A stretch of DNA of 64,000 nucleotides, from assembly GCA_913056455.1 (NCBI GenBank), contig CAJXMJ010000007.1, positions 1 through 64,000 on the forward strand. Reading direction: 5' to 3'. The notes beneath the pieces are model-generated. The model had not been told where the DNA came from, searched no databases, and saw only the letters and a program-made list of their open reading frames with translations. Numbering within the stretch: the stretch's first letter is position 1; every line of letters starts with the position of its first letter. The stretch is from an uncultured Fodinibius sp. GTDB taxonomy: Bacteria > Bacteroidota > Rhodothermia > Balneolales > Balneolaceae. Below, one piece after another: positions 42,447-52,165 of this stretch. A program made the position numbers and the translations under genes.

Positions 42447-45400
42447 ATGAGCGAAGAAGTAAAAAATCCCAATTACTGGAAAAGCCTTGGTGAACTTGCT
42501 CGCAATGAAGAGTATGAAAAGTTCGTCGAGCGCGAATTCCCTGAAAATGCCACTGAACTTAACGACAAAGTATCACGACGTAGTTTTCTGCGTGTGATGG
42601 GAGCTTCCATTGCGCTTGCGGGTTTTGCTGCCTGTCGTCGTCCAGTGCAAAAAATTGTCCCTTTTAGTAAGCAACCAGAAGATCTGGTAGAAGGGGTACC
42701 TCAATATTACGCTTCGGCCTCCCCATTTCAGGATGCTCTAAACGGTATCGTCGTTGAAAGTAATTCGGGGCGACCTACAAAAATTGAAGGTAATGAGATG
42801 CATCCGGCCAGTAGCGGAAATACCAGCATCTTTGGTCAGTCCGAGATATTAAACATGTTTGATCCTGACCGTTCACGCTATGTCCGAAAAGACGGAGAGC
42901 GTTCTTCGGTCAGTGCTTTTGCAGAATTTTGTAACGACCATTTTTCTAACACAGATCAAAACATTGCCTTTGTCTCAGAAGCAAACTCCTCTCCTACTTA
43001 TAATAGATTGAAGGATCAGGCAATGAATCAATTCTCCAATGCTCAATGGATCACCTACGAACCATTTGGAGAGGACAACGCCCTTGAAGGTACTAATATC
43101 GCATTCGGGGAGCGATTGCGAACATATAATAAGTATGATGAGGCCGATGTCATCGTAAGTTTTGATGATGATTTTCTGAATCCGGCTGGTGACAAAAACA
43201 GTGTTGAAAACACCAAGCGTTTTACGGACCGACGTCGTGTAATGTCTGAAGACGATGACATGTCACGGTTTTATGCTGTTGAAAGTACATTTAGCATTAC
43301 CGGTTCCAATGCTGACAACCGTCTGCGTATAAAATCAGGTGAAGTTGAACTCTTTATATATGCATTAGCCGCTGAGCTTTCTAATTCTGTAAATGAATTA
43401 TCCGCATTTAGTGGTTATAGCAACAAGTTTTCTGATCACGAATGGATCCCTGTTCTTGCTGAAGAACTACTCAACAGTCAAGGAAATTCTATACTAACAG
43501 TCGGACGCGATCACAATTCGGAGCTTCATGCTACCGTTGCAGCGATGAATGTTGCACTTGGCAACGACGGTGAAACTGTTGATTATCTTGATGTTCCACA
43601 TATTGACAACCAAAGTAACAGTGAAGCTTTTACCGGCTTAGTTGAAGACTTGAATAACGGAAATGTTGATACTGTTGTACTGGTTGGCACCAACCCTGCC
43701 TTTACGGCACCGGCTGACTTAAAGTTTGATAAAGCCCTTGCCAACGCAGAACAGGTTATTCATCTCTCTGACTATTATGATGAAACCTCAAAACTGGCCA
43801 ACTGGCATATAAATCGGGCTCATTTTCTTGAGGCATGGGGCGACGGCTATTCCTATTCCGGAACACGTTCTATTATTCAGCCACAAATTGAGCCGCTATA
43901 TTCCGGGATCAGCGAAATTGAATTTTTGAATGTCATTCTGAGCGGTGAACAGGCAAAAGGTTATGACTTAGTTCAGAATACATGGAAAGATTATTACTCA
44001 AATAATTTTACAAGTCAATGGAATAAAGCCCTGCATGATGGAGTAGCAGGCAAAGAAACATTTTCTGTCGCTTCTGTTAGTATTTCAAACGGATTTAGCT
44101 CACAAGCCAGCGACTTCATTAGTAATGCAAACCCTTCTGAAGGCATGGAGCTGGTTATTCGACCAGATTCAACGGTCTTTGACGGGCGTTTTGCCAATAA
44201 CGGCTGGCTGCAAGAGCTTCCCAAGCCGATGACGAAAATTACTTGGGATAACGTCGCTTTGATGAGTAAGAAAACAGCCGATGAGCTGGGCGTTAAAGAA
44301 GCCGGGCTTGGGAAATCAGAAGTTGAAATTGTTTCTATTACTGTTGACGGTACTACTATTGAGATTCCGGCTTGGGTTCAGCCCGGTCATGCTGACGACA
44401 GCATCACTATTACCGTAGGATATGGGCGTGAAGGTATAGGGCGCGTAGCAAATAAAACAGGCGTTGACACCTATCCGCTTCGTACAACAACTAACATGCA
44501 TTTTGCCAGTAATGTATCAGTAGAAAAAACTGGCGAAACGTATGAAATAGCTTGTACACAAGACCATAACACGATGGAAGGGCGATCGTTACTGCGACAT
44601 GCCACCCTTCAAGAATATAAGGAGAACCCCAACTTCTCGACGTACGAATCTGCTTACGATGCCGAGATGCCGGGTCTTGCCTATGCCGATGAGCACGGAG
44701 AAGATGAACCTCTATCCATTTTTAACTCTATTGATGAACAGGAATACCCCGAGGATGAACCGCAATGGGGTATGTCTATCGACTTAAATACCTGTACCGG
44801 CTGTGGAGTCTGTACAATTGCATGTACGGCTGAAAACAACATACCGGTAGTAGGTAAGCGCGAAGTGAGTCGAGGGCGTGAAATGCACTGGATCAGAAAT
44901 GATCGCTATTTTGATGGTGATGTTAACGATCCGAAAGCGCTACACCAGCCCGTGCCTTGTATGCACTGTGAGCTCGCTCCTTGTGAGCAAGTTTGTCCTG
45001 TAGCGGCAACTACTCACAGCGATGATGGAATGAATCAGATGACTTATAATCGCTGTATTGGAACACGTTATTGCGCAAATAACTGTCCTTATAAGGTTCG
45101 TCGCTTTAACTTCTTTAATTACTCAGAAGAATTTTTAACCGGTGGAGATGACCCGGAAATCATCCAGATGGCGATGAATCCGGAAGTAACCGTACGATTC
45201 CGCGGTGTGATGGAGAAATGTACTTATTGTGTACAACGTGTCAACCGCGCCAAGATCAATCGCAGCATTGAAACAAACGGCGAAACCAAGAAACCTAAAG
45301 ATGGAGCTGTAGAGACGGCTTGTCAGCAAGCTTGTCCCGCAGATGCTATCTACTTTGGTGATCTCACCGATCCCGAAAGCGAAGTAGTGAAAACCAAAAA

Positions 45401-45497
45401 GAACAATCGAAACTACTTACTGCTTGAAGAACTTAACACGCGACCAAGAACGTCGTATCTTGCTAAAGTTCGTAATCCCAATCCCAAATTGGCTTAA
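42447..45497 (+). CDS. actB: Alternative complex III subunit B, molybdopterin-oxidoreductase-like iron-sulfur protein
   Basis: 1016 residues. A twin-arginine-type signal lies at residues 44-63 (RRSFLRVMGASIALAGFAAC), so it is exported folded. Residues to about 720 resemble molybdopterin oxidoreductases, but the cofactor-binding motifs are poorly kept, as in other ActB proteins, which hold no molybdenum. The C-terminal part (from about 775) is a ferredoxin-like domain with four cysteine clusters: CTGCGVCTIAC, CMHCELAPCEQVCP, CIGTRYCANNCP with CTYC, and CQQACPAD. They relay electrons from the quinol site towards ActA/ActE. It follows actA and precedes actC by 18 bases. Confidence 0.95.
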   Translation: MSEEVKNPNYWKSLGELARNEEYEKFVEREFPENATELNDKVSRRSFLRVMGASIALAGFAACRRPVQKIVPFSKQPEDLVEGVPQYYASASPFQDALNGIVVESNSGRPTKIEGNEMHPASSGNTSIFGQSEILNMFDPDRSRYVRKDGERSSVSAFAEFCNDHFSNTDQNIAFVSEANSSPTYNRLKDQAMNQFSNAQWITYEPFGEDNALEGTNIAFGERLRTYNKYDEADVIVSFDDDFLNPAGDKNSVENTKRFTDRRRVMSEDDDMSRFYAVESTFSITGSNADNRLRIKSGEVELFIYALAAELSNSVNELSAFSGYSNKFSDHEWIPVLAEELLNSQGNSILTVGRDHNSELHATVAAMNVALGNDGETVDYLDVPHIDNQSNSEAFTGLVEDLNNGNVDTVVLVGTNPAFTAPADLKFDKALANAEQVIHLSDYYDETSKLANWHINRAHFLEAWGDGYSYSGTRSIIQPQIEPLYSGISEIEFLNVILSGEQAKGYDLVQNTWKDYYSNNFTSQWNKALHDGVAGKETFSVASVSISNGFSSQASDFISNANPSEGMELVIRPDSTVFDGRFANNGWLQELPKPMTKITWDNVALMSKKTADELGVKEAGLGKSEVEIVSITVDGTTIEIPAWVQPGHADDSITITVGYGREGIGRVANKTGVDTYPLRTTTNMHFASNVSVEKTGETYEIACTQDHNTMEGRSLLRHATLQEYKENPNFSTYESAYDAEMPGLAYADEHGEDEPLSIFNSIDEQEYPEDEPQWGMSIDLNTCTGCGVCTIACTAENNIPVVGKREVSRGREMHWIRNDRYFDGDVNDPKALHQPVPCMHCELAPCEQVCPVAATTHSDDGMNQMTYNRCIGTRYCANNCPYKVRRFNFFNYSEEFLTGGDDPEIIQMAMNPEVTVRFRGVMEKCTYCVQRVNRAKINRSIETNGETKKPKDGAVETACQQACPADAIYFGDLTDPESEVVKTKKNNRNYLLLEELNTRPRTSYLAKVRNPNPKLA

Positions 45498-45515
45498 TTT
45501 TCAACATACTTTACG

Positions 45516-46949
45516 ATGAGCACAGATTATCAATACGCACCAGAGCCAGCACTCGTAAAAGGAGACCATTCCTTTGGGAGTATAACTGATCTTATTGCTA
45601 AGACTCCATTATCTCCCACTCCTAAACTATGGTATTTAGCGTTTGGCCTTGCCAATATTCTAATGATTACTCTTTTAGGAGCTATCGGTTATCTCGTTTG
45701 GGATGGTACCGGAATTTGGGGACTCAACAACCCGGCCGGATGGGGTTGGGCTATTATTAACTTTGTTTGGTGGGTTGGTATTGGTCACGCCGGAACACTT
45801 ATTTCTGCAATTCTTTTCCTCTTTCGACAGGGGTGGCGAACGGCCATTAACCGTTTTGCTGAGGCGATGACTATCTTTGCCGTAATGTGTGCCGGGATCT
45901 TTCCTGCTATCCACGTGGGACGTATCTGGGTTATCTACTGGGTATTTCCAATTCCCAACCAGATGGCAGCCTGGCCGAACTTCTCCAGTCCACTACTTTG
46001 GGATGTTTTTGCAGTAAGTACATACTTTACCGTTTCACTCCTCTTCTGGTATGTTGGATTGATTCCTGACTTCGCCACACTACGAGATAAGGCCAAGAGT
46101 AAGATTGCTAAAATATCGTACGGAATTGCTTCTCTGGGCTGGACAGGAAGTTTTCGAAACTGGTGGAACTATGAAAAGGCCTACATGATTCTGGCCGGCC
46201 TTGCTACTCCGCTGGTACTTTCGGTCCACACTATTGTATCTTTTGACTTTGCCGTCTCCGTTATTCCGGGCTGGCACAGTACCATTTTCCCACCCTACTT
46301 CGTTGCCGGTGCTATTTACTCCGGTTTTGCCATGGTATTAACACTGATGTTGATCGCTCGAAAGATTTATGGTCTTGAAGACATCATGAACATTGATATC
46401 ATGGAAAAGATGAATCTGGTGATGATGATAACAGGTAATCTGGTTGCATTTGCTTACCTGATGGAAGGATTTATTGCTTGGTACAGTGGATATATTTACG
46501 AACAAGGAATTTTCTGGCTCTACGTCGTTGGTCCTTATGCATGGGGTTTCTGGATCTTGATGTTCTGTAATGTGGTAACCCCGCAGTTCCTCTGGTTCAA
46601 GAAAATACGGCGCAATGTAGCTATCACTTTTGTTATTTCGATTATTGTGAACATCGGTATGTGGTTCGAACGCTTTATGATTTCCGTTGCTTCACTCTCA
46701 ACAGACTTTATGCCCTCTGCGTGGGACTATTATTCCCCCACCTTCTGGGATATCATCACCTATATCGGAACATTCGGACTATTCTTCACTTTCTTCCTGC
46801 TCTTCCTCCGCTTTCTGCCAATGGTTGCCATTGCAGAAGTTAAAGGAGTTATGCCGCAGGCAGATCCGCATAATTATGATGAAGAAACCAACGAATTTGA
46901 TATAGAGAAAACCAAACCTGTTGTTGTTCAACAAGAGCAAACTGTTTAG
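45516..46949 (+). CDS. actC: Alternative complex III subunit C, NrfD-like quinol-binding membrane protein
   Basis: 477 residues with about ten membrane helices. The NrfD/polysulfide-reductase-C fold is shown by [46 protein letters not shown]-like text (here [19 protein letters not shown]) and [33 protein letters not shown]. These segments carry the His/Asp residues of the quinol pocket. With ActF it forms the membrane core of ACIII; ActB contacts it on the periplasmic side. It is 13 bases upstream of actD. Confidence 0.95.
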   Translation: MSTDYQYAPEPALVKGDHSFGSITDLIAKTPLSPTPKLWYLAFGLANILMITLLGAIGYLVWDGTGIWGLNNPAGWGWAIINFVWWVGIGHAGTLISAILFLFRQGWRTAINRFAEAMTIFAVMCAGIFPAIHVGRIWVIYWVFPIPNQMAAWPNFSSPLLWDVFAVSTYFTVSLLFWYVGLIPDFATLRDKAKSKIAKISYGIASLGWTGSFRNWWNYEKAYMILAGLATPLVLSVHTIVSFDFAVSVIPGWHSTIFPPYFVAGAIYSGFAMVLTLMLIARKIYGLEDIMNIDIMEKMNLVMMITGNLVAFAYLMEGFIAWYSGYIYEQGIFWLYVVGPYAWGFWILMFCNVVTPQFLWFKKIRRNVAITFVISIIVNIGMWFERFMISVASLSTDFMPSAWDYYSPTFWDIITYIGTFGLFFTFFLLFLRFLPMVAIAEVKGVMPQADPHNYDEETNEFDIEKTKPVVVQQEQTV

Positions 46950-46961
46950 TAACTGATATTT

Positions 46962-47510
46962 ATGGACGCAGAAAACAAACAAATTTACGGTGTATTAGCC
47001 GAGTTCAGAAATCCAAAGGAACTCGTTGATGCCGCTTCTTCCGTTAAAAAATCCGGGTATCAGGATTTCGACACCTATGCCCCCTTCCCCATCCACGGGA
47101 TGGAAAAAGCCATGGGATTAAAAAAATCTCCCCTCGGCTGGATTGTATTAGGTGGAGCCCTGACCGGTATGATAGGTGCCCTTGCATTAATGATATGGGT
47201 AATGGGCTACGAATATCCAATGAACATTAGTGGTAAGCCCTATATCAATTTCCCAATTTATATACCAATAACATTCGAATTAACGGTTCTATTGGCCGCT
47301 TTTGCCACTACTTTTGGAATGCTTGCTCTCAATAAATTGCCACGCCTACATAATCCGCTGTTTAATGTAGACCGTTTCTCAAAAGCATCGGATGATGGCT
47401 TTTTTGTTCATATTGAGGCTTCTGATGATCTATTTTCGGAAGAGAAAGTAAAAAAACTGTTCCAGGATAATGGGGCAACGCATATTGAAACCGTATACGA
47501 TTCGGAATAA
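46962..47510 (+). CDS. actD: Alternative complex III subunit D (DUF3341)
   Basis: 182 residues. The N-terminal part YGVLAEFRNPKELVDAASSVKKSGYQDFDTYAPFPIHGM is the DUF3341 signature. Two membrane helices follow (about 60-85 and 100-125). The cytoplasmic N-terminal domain closes the inner face of ACIII in known structures. The C-terminal part FFVHIEASDDLFSEEKVKKLFQDNGATHIETVY is typical. It is followed by actE after 35 bases. Confidence 0.95.
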   Translation: MDAENKQIYGVLAEFRNPKELVDAASSVKKSGYQDFDTYAPFPIHGMEKAMGLKKSPLGWIVLGGALTGMIGALALMIWVMGYEYPMNISGKPYINFPIYIPITFELTVLLAAFATTFGMLALNKLPRLHNPLFNVDRFSKASDDGFFVHIEASDDLFSEEKVKKLFQDNGATHIETVYDSE

Positions 47511-47545
47511 TTGATCACAAAAACTTTAGTTCGCATAACGATCCG

Positions 47546-48535
47546 ATGAAAGTTTCCAAATATTTATTATTAGCTGTTATTGTCCTTCCATTGGCTTTAG
47601 CTGGATGCAGGGGTGAGAAATTTCAATCTCAGCCTGTTCATCCTGTTATGGATATGGACCAGCAGAAACGATTCGAGGCACAAGAAAAAAATGAATTCTT
47701 TGCTGATAATCGTGCCATGCGTAAACCTGTTGAGGGAACGATTGCCCGGGGCAACCTTAAAGCAGATAAAGCACTGTACCAAGGTATCAATAAAGACAGC
47801 AGCTTTGTAGAAGAAATTCCTGTTGATGTTACTAAATCCTTTATATATCGAGGTAAAGACCAGTACGAGGTATTTTGCACCCCCTGCCATGGTATAGCTG
47901 GTGATGGTAACGGCATTATTATGGCAAACAACTATGGATATGTACCTGCCCCAAGTTTTCATCTTGATCGATTAAGAAATCAAAGTGATGGCTATATTTA
48001 TTCAACTATTTCCAACGGTATTCGAAATATGCCGTCGTATGCTACACAGATTCCTGTAAAAGACCGATGGGCCATTGTAGCCTATGTGCGAGCACTTCAG
48101 ACAAGTCAAAACGTTTCTGAAGACGAGATTCAACAATATGATGTGGATATTGCTGCACTGGAAGAAGATTATCAAGAAAAGTTAGCTGCGGAACAAGCCA
48201 AAGAAGAAGCACAAGCAGGCGGCGACGGGGGTGAAGTTTCTGTTGAAAGAGGTAAAACAATTGCCCAAAATAATGGTTGCATGACTTGCCACTCTACTGA
48301 TGGTTCGAAGATGGTTGGTCCAACCTGGCAAAATTTATACGGTTCCGAACGAACGTTCGACGATGGATCCACAGCTACCGCTGATGATGAGTATTTAGTA
48401 CAATCTATTGTAGAACCATCTGCAAAAGTCGTAGAAGGATATCCTCCTTCTATGGTTTCATATGACTTTCTGAGTGATAGCGAAATAAATTCACTTGTTG
48501 AGTACATAAAGTCTCTGAGTGAAAACGCTGAATAA
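47546..48535 (+). CDS. actE: Alternative complex III subunit E, lipoprotein cytochrome c with an added second heme domain
   Basis: 329 residues. A lipoprotein signal ends at LALAGC (Cys21). The ActE core holds one heme (CTPCHG, residues 111-115) with the typical sequence after it (GDGNGIIMANNYGYVPAPSFH, then the Met-ligand region NGIRNMPSYATQI). An acidic/alanine linker (about 195-230) leads to a second mono-heme domain, C245xxC248H249 to the end. That second domain is very like the C-terminal cytochrome domain of CoxB (about 50 identical of 81 aligned residues, counted by eye). ActE of well-studied complexes has a single heme domain as far as I recall, so the extension is notable; it could pass electrons straight to the caa3 oxidase. 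Confidence 0.92.
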   Translation: MKVSKYLLLAVIVLPLALAGCRGEKFQSQPVHPVMDMDQQKRFEAQEKNEFFADNRAMRKPVEGTIARGNLKADKALYQGINKDSSFVEEIPVDVTKSFIYRGKDQYEVFCTPCHGIAGDGNGIIMANNYGYVPAPSFHLDRLRNQSDGYIYSTISNGIRNMPSYATQIPVKDRWAIVAYVRALQTSQNVSEDEIQQYDVDIAALEEDYQEKLAAEQAKEEAQAGGDGGEVSVERGKTIAQNNGCMTCHSTDGSKMVGPTWQNLYGSERTFDDGSTATADDEYLVQSIVEPSAKVVEGYPPSMVSYDFLSDSEINSLVEYIKSLSENAE

Positions 48536-48579
48536 TATTTTAAAACGTATTTAACGTATATAAACGATTGGTTTAACCT

Positions 48580-49764
48580 ATGAGCAAGCCTAAAATAACT
48601 GATACTCTGGAGTTTCCTTCTGATTTGAATGTAACCAAATCATTATTTGGTGTGGGAATTGTTGGCCTTCTGGCTACCGGTGTTGGATATTTTCTGGATC
48701 ATGATCAGTTTTTCTTTTCCTACCTTGTAAGTTTTTCTTTTTTCTCAAGTATAGCACTGGCAAGTTTGTTTTTTGTAATGGTTCAACATCTGACGCGTTC
48801 AGAATGGAGTGCCGTACTGAGAAGAATTCCGGAGACATTCTCATCCTATTTCTGGGTCTGGGGATTATTTATTATTCCCATATTTTTTGGAATGCATTCT
48901 CTTTATCACTGGACGCACGCTGATGCTGTCGCCGCTGATCCGGTTTTACAGGGGAAAGAACCCTATTTGAATACGACATTCTTTATCATTCGTCAGTTCA
49001 TCTACTTCGCTCTCTGGAGTTTCCTTGGATATCGACTCTATTCTAAATCGGTTGAAATGGATGAGACCGGCGACTGGGGACTACAAACACTCCTTCGAAG
49101 AACCAGCGGTCCGGGATTATTTTTCTTTGCCATTACCCTTGCTTTCGCCTCTTTTGATTGGATTATGTCACTTGATCCACACTGGTACTCAACTATTTTT
49201 GGCGTTTATTATTTCGCAATGAGTTTTCAAGGGTTATTCGCCGCCTTAATTCTCGTGATATTTTTCCTCTGGAAAAATGATTTACTTACTAACACCATCC
49301 AGAAAGGACATATATATGATCTGGGAGTCCAAATGTTCGGTTTTACCGTATTTTATGCTTACATCGCATTCAGCCAATTTTTACTGATTTATTATGCAAA
49401 TATCCCGGAAGAAACCGTATGGTATTTAGAACGACTCAGCGGCGGATATGAATATTTAGCATGGTTTTACCTATTTGGGCGTTTTGTAATACCATTTGTA
49501 GTTTTACTCCCGAAAGGGCCAAAGTCCAACCCCAAAATTGTTGGCAGTATGGCCGTATTGATTTTAGTGTCACACTTGGTTGAACTCTACTGGCTTGTAA
49601 TGCCGGTACTGAATCATCACGGGTTCCATCTTAATTGGATGACTATTACAAGCTTTATTGGACTTGGCGGTATCTTTTTAGGCTTATTCTTCTATAAGTT
49701 TAAACAAAATAAAATGGTACCAATTAAAGATCCGAAATTGGGAGACTCTCTTAATAAACATTAA
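48580..49764 (+). CDS. actF: Alternative complex III subunit F, NrfD-like membrane protein
   Basis: 394 residues with about ten membrane helices. It is related to ActC. Key text includes FVMVQHLTRSEWSAVLRRIPE, FIIPIFFGMHSLYHWTHADAV, ASFDWIMSLDPHWYSTIFGVYYFA and YIAFSQFLLIYYANIPEETVWY. With ActC it builds the membrane core of ACIII and is thought to help proton movement. It is followed by the HTH-membrane gene 58 bases later. Confidence 0.94.
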   Translation: MSKPKITDTLEFPSDLNVTKSLFGVGIVGLLATGVGYFLDHDQFFFSYLVSFSFFSSIALASLFFVMVQHLTRSEWSAVLRRIPETFSSYFWVWGLFIIPIFFGMHSLYHWTHADAVAADPVLQGKEPYLNTTFFIIRQFIYFALWSFLGYRLYSKSVEMDETGDWGLQTLLRRTSGPGLFFFAITLAFASFDWIMSLDPHWYSTIFGVYYFAMSFQGLFAALILVIFFLWKNDLLTNTIQKGHIYDLGVQMFGFTVFYAYIAFSQFLLIYYANIPEETVWYLERLSGGYEYLAWFYLFGRFVIPFVVLLPKGPKSNPKIVGSMAVLILVSHLVELYWLVMPVLNHHGFHLNWMTITSFIGLGGIFLGLFFYKFKQNKMVPIKDPKLGDSLNKH

Positions 49765-49822
49765 CCCTGTAGCTAACAAATAACGCAGTAGAAGTGATAC
49801 TGCAAACAAAGCTTTTATTTTC

Positions 49823-50377
49823 ATGGCTAACGAGAAGCAAAATTATTCTGCTGATTTTAAAAAAGAAGTTGCGCAAAAAGCATTAGATCAGTCCAAGAAG
49901 AATCTGGATAAGCTGTCAAAAAAGTATGATGTCCCAGTTTCTGTTATTCTAATGTGGGCAACAGAGCTCGAAAAAGGTGGAGAAGATGTTTTTGAAACGG
50001 AAGAAGATGAAAACACATCATCCCATGAGCAATCGGATGAAGGTATTAGTGTTGAGGTAACTGATGAACAGTTAGCCGATTCTGTTGAACACGGGGTAAT
50101 GCAGGATAAGCTGAATTACAAACGCCTTATATTTTGGAGCGTTTTTGGAACTACTTTAGTTATAGTATTTGTATGGGGCCTTATTCAAATGTATCAATAT
50201 AACACTGGGGTTACACAAGACCGAGTATCTTCAGAAAGTGAATATTACCAAGTTAATCAGATGAAAAGAGAAGCAACGCAACAACTCGACAGTTTTGGTG
50301 TTGTTGATCTTGAAAACGGTACTTACAGAATCCCCATCGACAGCGCCATTAATAAAATGGCTGCCAATGAAGAATAG
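49823..50377 (+). CDS. Membrane protein with N-terminal transposase-type HTH, in the act-cox operon
   Basis: 184 residues. Residues 8-56 (YSADFKKEVAQKALDQSKKN, LSKKYDVPVSVILMWATEL) read like the IS3/IS911 OrfA-type helix-turn-helix: 'ys.efK.e.v..al......l..ls..ygv....i..W...l'. An acidic linker (57-95) follows, then one membrane helix (about 102-123) and a periplasmic tail ending in SFGVVDLENGTYRIPIDSAINKM. That last motif resembles the (V)(R)IPI(D/E)xAM end of small membrane proteins coded next to Sco and oxidase genes in other phyla; this is from memory. The HTH end would be cytoplasmic. There are no transposon ends nearby, so this is a domesticated domain, not an IS. It may be an assembly factor or the single-helix subunit (ActG-like) of ACIII. 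Confidence 0.75.
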   Translation: MANEKQNYSADFKKEVAQKALDQSKKNLDKLSKKYDVPVSVILMWATELEKGGEDVFETEEDENTSSHEQSDEGISVEVTDEQLADSVEHGVMQDKLNYKRLIFWSVFGTTLVIVFVWGLIQMYQYNTGVTQDRVSSESEYYQVNQMKREATQQLDSFGVVDLENGTYRIPIDSAINKMAANEE

Positions 50378-50387
50378 CTAAACATCT

Positions 50388-51227
50388 ATGAAACATTTTG
50401 GGCTTACAATAGCAGTAATAAGCCTATTCTTACTCCCTTATTCTTCCGAAGCTCAACTGAATCAAAAAAAACCAAGCCAATTGGAAGATGTAGGAGTTGA
50501 AGAACGGTTAGGTGACCAAATACCGCTTGATCTTACTTTCGCCAATGCAAAAGGCGATTCCATAAAACTTAAAGAGTTATTTGCTAACGGCAAGCCGGTA
50601 CTCTTAAATCCTGTATATTATGAGTGCCCACAGCTATGCTCAATGATCAAAGAGGCCATTTTTAAAGGCGTCAAAGATTTAAAATGGTCGCCGGGCAAAG
50701 AATACAATATTGTTACTTTTAGTTTTGATCCCAGTGAAAAAACAGCTTTAGCTGCAGAAAACAGGGAACGTTTTTTAAACAAGTTGGATAGAGAAGGGGC
50801 CGATGAAGGATGGCACTTTCTAACTGGTAATAAAGAAAATATTGATAAACTTACTGAGTCTATTGGATTTAACAAGAAGCGCCTGCAAGATGGACAATAT
50901 GCACACGGCGCTGCTATTATGTTTCTCAGTCCCGATGGTGTAATAACACGCTATCTTTATGGACTCAAATTTGATGAATTTAATTTGCGGAATGCGCTAT
51001 ACGATGCAGCGGATGGTAACATCGGAAGTGCTGCAGAACAAGTATTACTTTATTGTTATCAGTACGATGCGGATTCCAACACATATGTCCCCGTAGCCTG
51101 GAGGATCATGCAGATTGGTGGCTTTGCTACCATGTTAATTCTGGGTATATTCCTCGGTTTTATGTGGTTGCGGCACCAATATTCAAATAATGAAAAGCAA
51201 ATAAAAGAAACGAATGAACGCGATTAG
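50388..51227 (+). CDS. Sco1/SenC-family copper chaperone
   Basis: 279 residues. A signal peptide (about 1-22) is followed by a thioredoxin-like domain with the copper ligands C80 and C84 (YYECPQLC) and H173 (YAHGAAIMFL). It also has a C-terminal membrane helix (about 242-265), so it is anchored with its domain in the periplasm. Sco proteins load the CuA centre of oxidase subunit II. The last 14 bases overlap the coxB start, a tight coupling that fits this role. Confidence 0.94.
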   Translation: MKHFGLTIAVISLFLLPYSSEAQLNQKKPSQLEDVGVEERLGDQIPLDLTFANAKGDSIKLKELFANGKPVLLNPVYYECPQLCSMIKEAIFKGVKDLKWSPGKEYNIVTFSFDPSEKTALAAENRERFLNKLDREGADEGWHFLTGNKENIDKLTESIGFNKKRLQDGQYAHGAAIMFLSPDGVITRYLYGLKFDEFNLRNALYDAADGNIGSAAEQVLLYCYQYDADSNTYVPVAWRIMQIGGFATMLILGIFLGFMWLRHQYSNNEKQIKETNERD

Positions 51228-52164
51228 AGATTTCTTGTTACCCCCGGCAAAATCTACACTGGCCGAACAACACGATACCCTTTTCTGGTTCGTACATGGA
51301 AGCAGCCTTATTTTAACAATCGGGCTCATTGCGGTATTAATTTATTTCATTTATAAATATCGCCGTAAGTCTGAAGATGAGGTAACCCCTCTTATCACTC
51401 ATAATAGTGCTTTAGAAGTTACATGGTCGGTTATTCCCTTGATATTAGTTCTTATCGTTTTCGGCTGGGGATACCAGGTATTTATGAACCAACAAATTGT
51501 CCCCGATGACGCCTATGAAGTTAAGGTCACGGCACAAAAATGGATCTGGCAGTTTCAATATGAGAATGGCGCTCAGTCGACCGGTAAACTGCACGTACCG
51601 GCTGATCGACCGGTAAAACTTATCATGAGCTCAAAAGATGTTATCCACTCCTTTTTTGTACCCGACTATCGCCTAAAACAAGATGTTGTACCGGGACGAT
51701 ATACCGAAATGTGGTTTAATGCTCCCGAACCCGGTGAATCAATCATATTCTGTACAGAATATTGCGGTGATGGTCACTCCGATATGCTGGGTGAAGTTAT
51801 TGTACATGAGCAAGACGAATTTGAAAACTGGCTTGCCGAAAATGCCGGTGGTGGTTCACAACCTGAAGATCTTGCCCCTGAAGAATGGGGTGAACAACTG
51901 GCTCAGGAGTGGGCATGTACAACGTGTCACTCTACAGATGGCAGCCAAATGACCGGTCCAACCTGGCAAGGGAAATTTGGTAGTGAGCAAACCTTTGAAG
52001 ACGGTTCAACGGTAACAGTAGATGAAAACTATCTCCGTGAATCCATCCTAGAACCGAATGCAAAAATCGTTGAAGGCTACCCTGCCGTTATGAATACTTA
52101 CCAGGGACAACTTAACGACGATCAGATTAATGCGATTATCGAATACATTAAAACATTGAAGTAA
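51214..52164 (+). CDS. coxB: Cytochrome c oxidase subunit II with C-terminal cytochrome c domain (caa3 type)
   Basis: 316 residues. Two membrane helices (about 27-47 and 70-92) lead into the cupredoxin domain. The CuA ligands are H145, C180, E182, C184, H188 and M191 ([12 protein letters not shown]). From about residue 220 a mono-heme cytochrome c domain follows (C235xxC238H239), which makes the enzyme caa3 type. That domain is closely similar to the second heme domain of ActE. The start overlaps the end of the sco gene by 14 bases, and coxA begins one base after the stop. Confidence 0.96.
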   Translation: MNAIRDFLLPPAKSTLAEQHDTLFWFVHGSSLILTIGLIAVLIYFIYKYRRKSEDEVTPLITHNSALEVTWSVIPLILVLIVFGWGYQVFMNQQIVPDDAYEVKVTAQKWIWQFQYENGAQSTGKLHVPADRPVKLIMSSKDVIHSFFVPDYRLKQDVVPGRYTEMWFNAPEPGESIIFCTEYCGDGHSDMLGEVIVHEQDEFENWLAENAGGGSQPEDLAPEEWGEQLAQEWACTTCHSTDGSQMTGPTWQGKFGSEQTFEDGSTVTVDENYLRESILEPNAKIVEGYPAVMNTYQGQLNDDQINAIIEYIKTLK

Positions 52165-52165
52165 T

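Noticed and set aside
49823-50377. Insertion sequence fragment
   Set aside because: The HTH resembles IS3 OrfA, but there is a membrane helix and tail in the same intact frame, no OrfB, and no terminal repeats; it is a resident gene.
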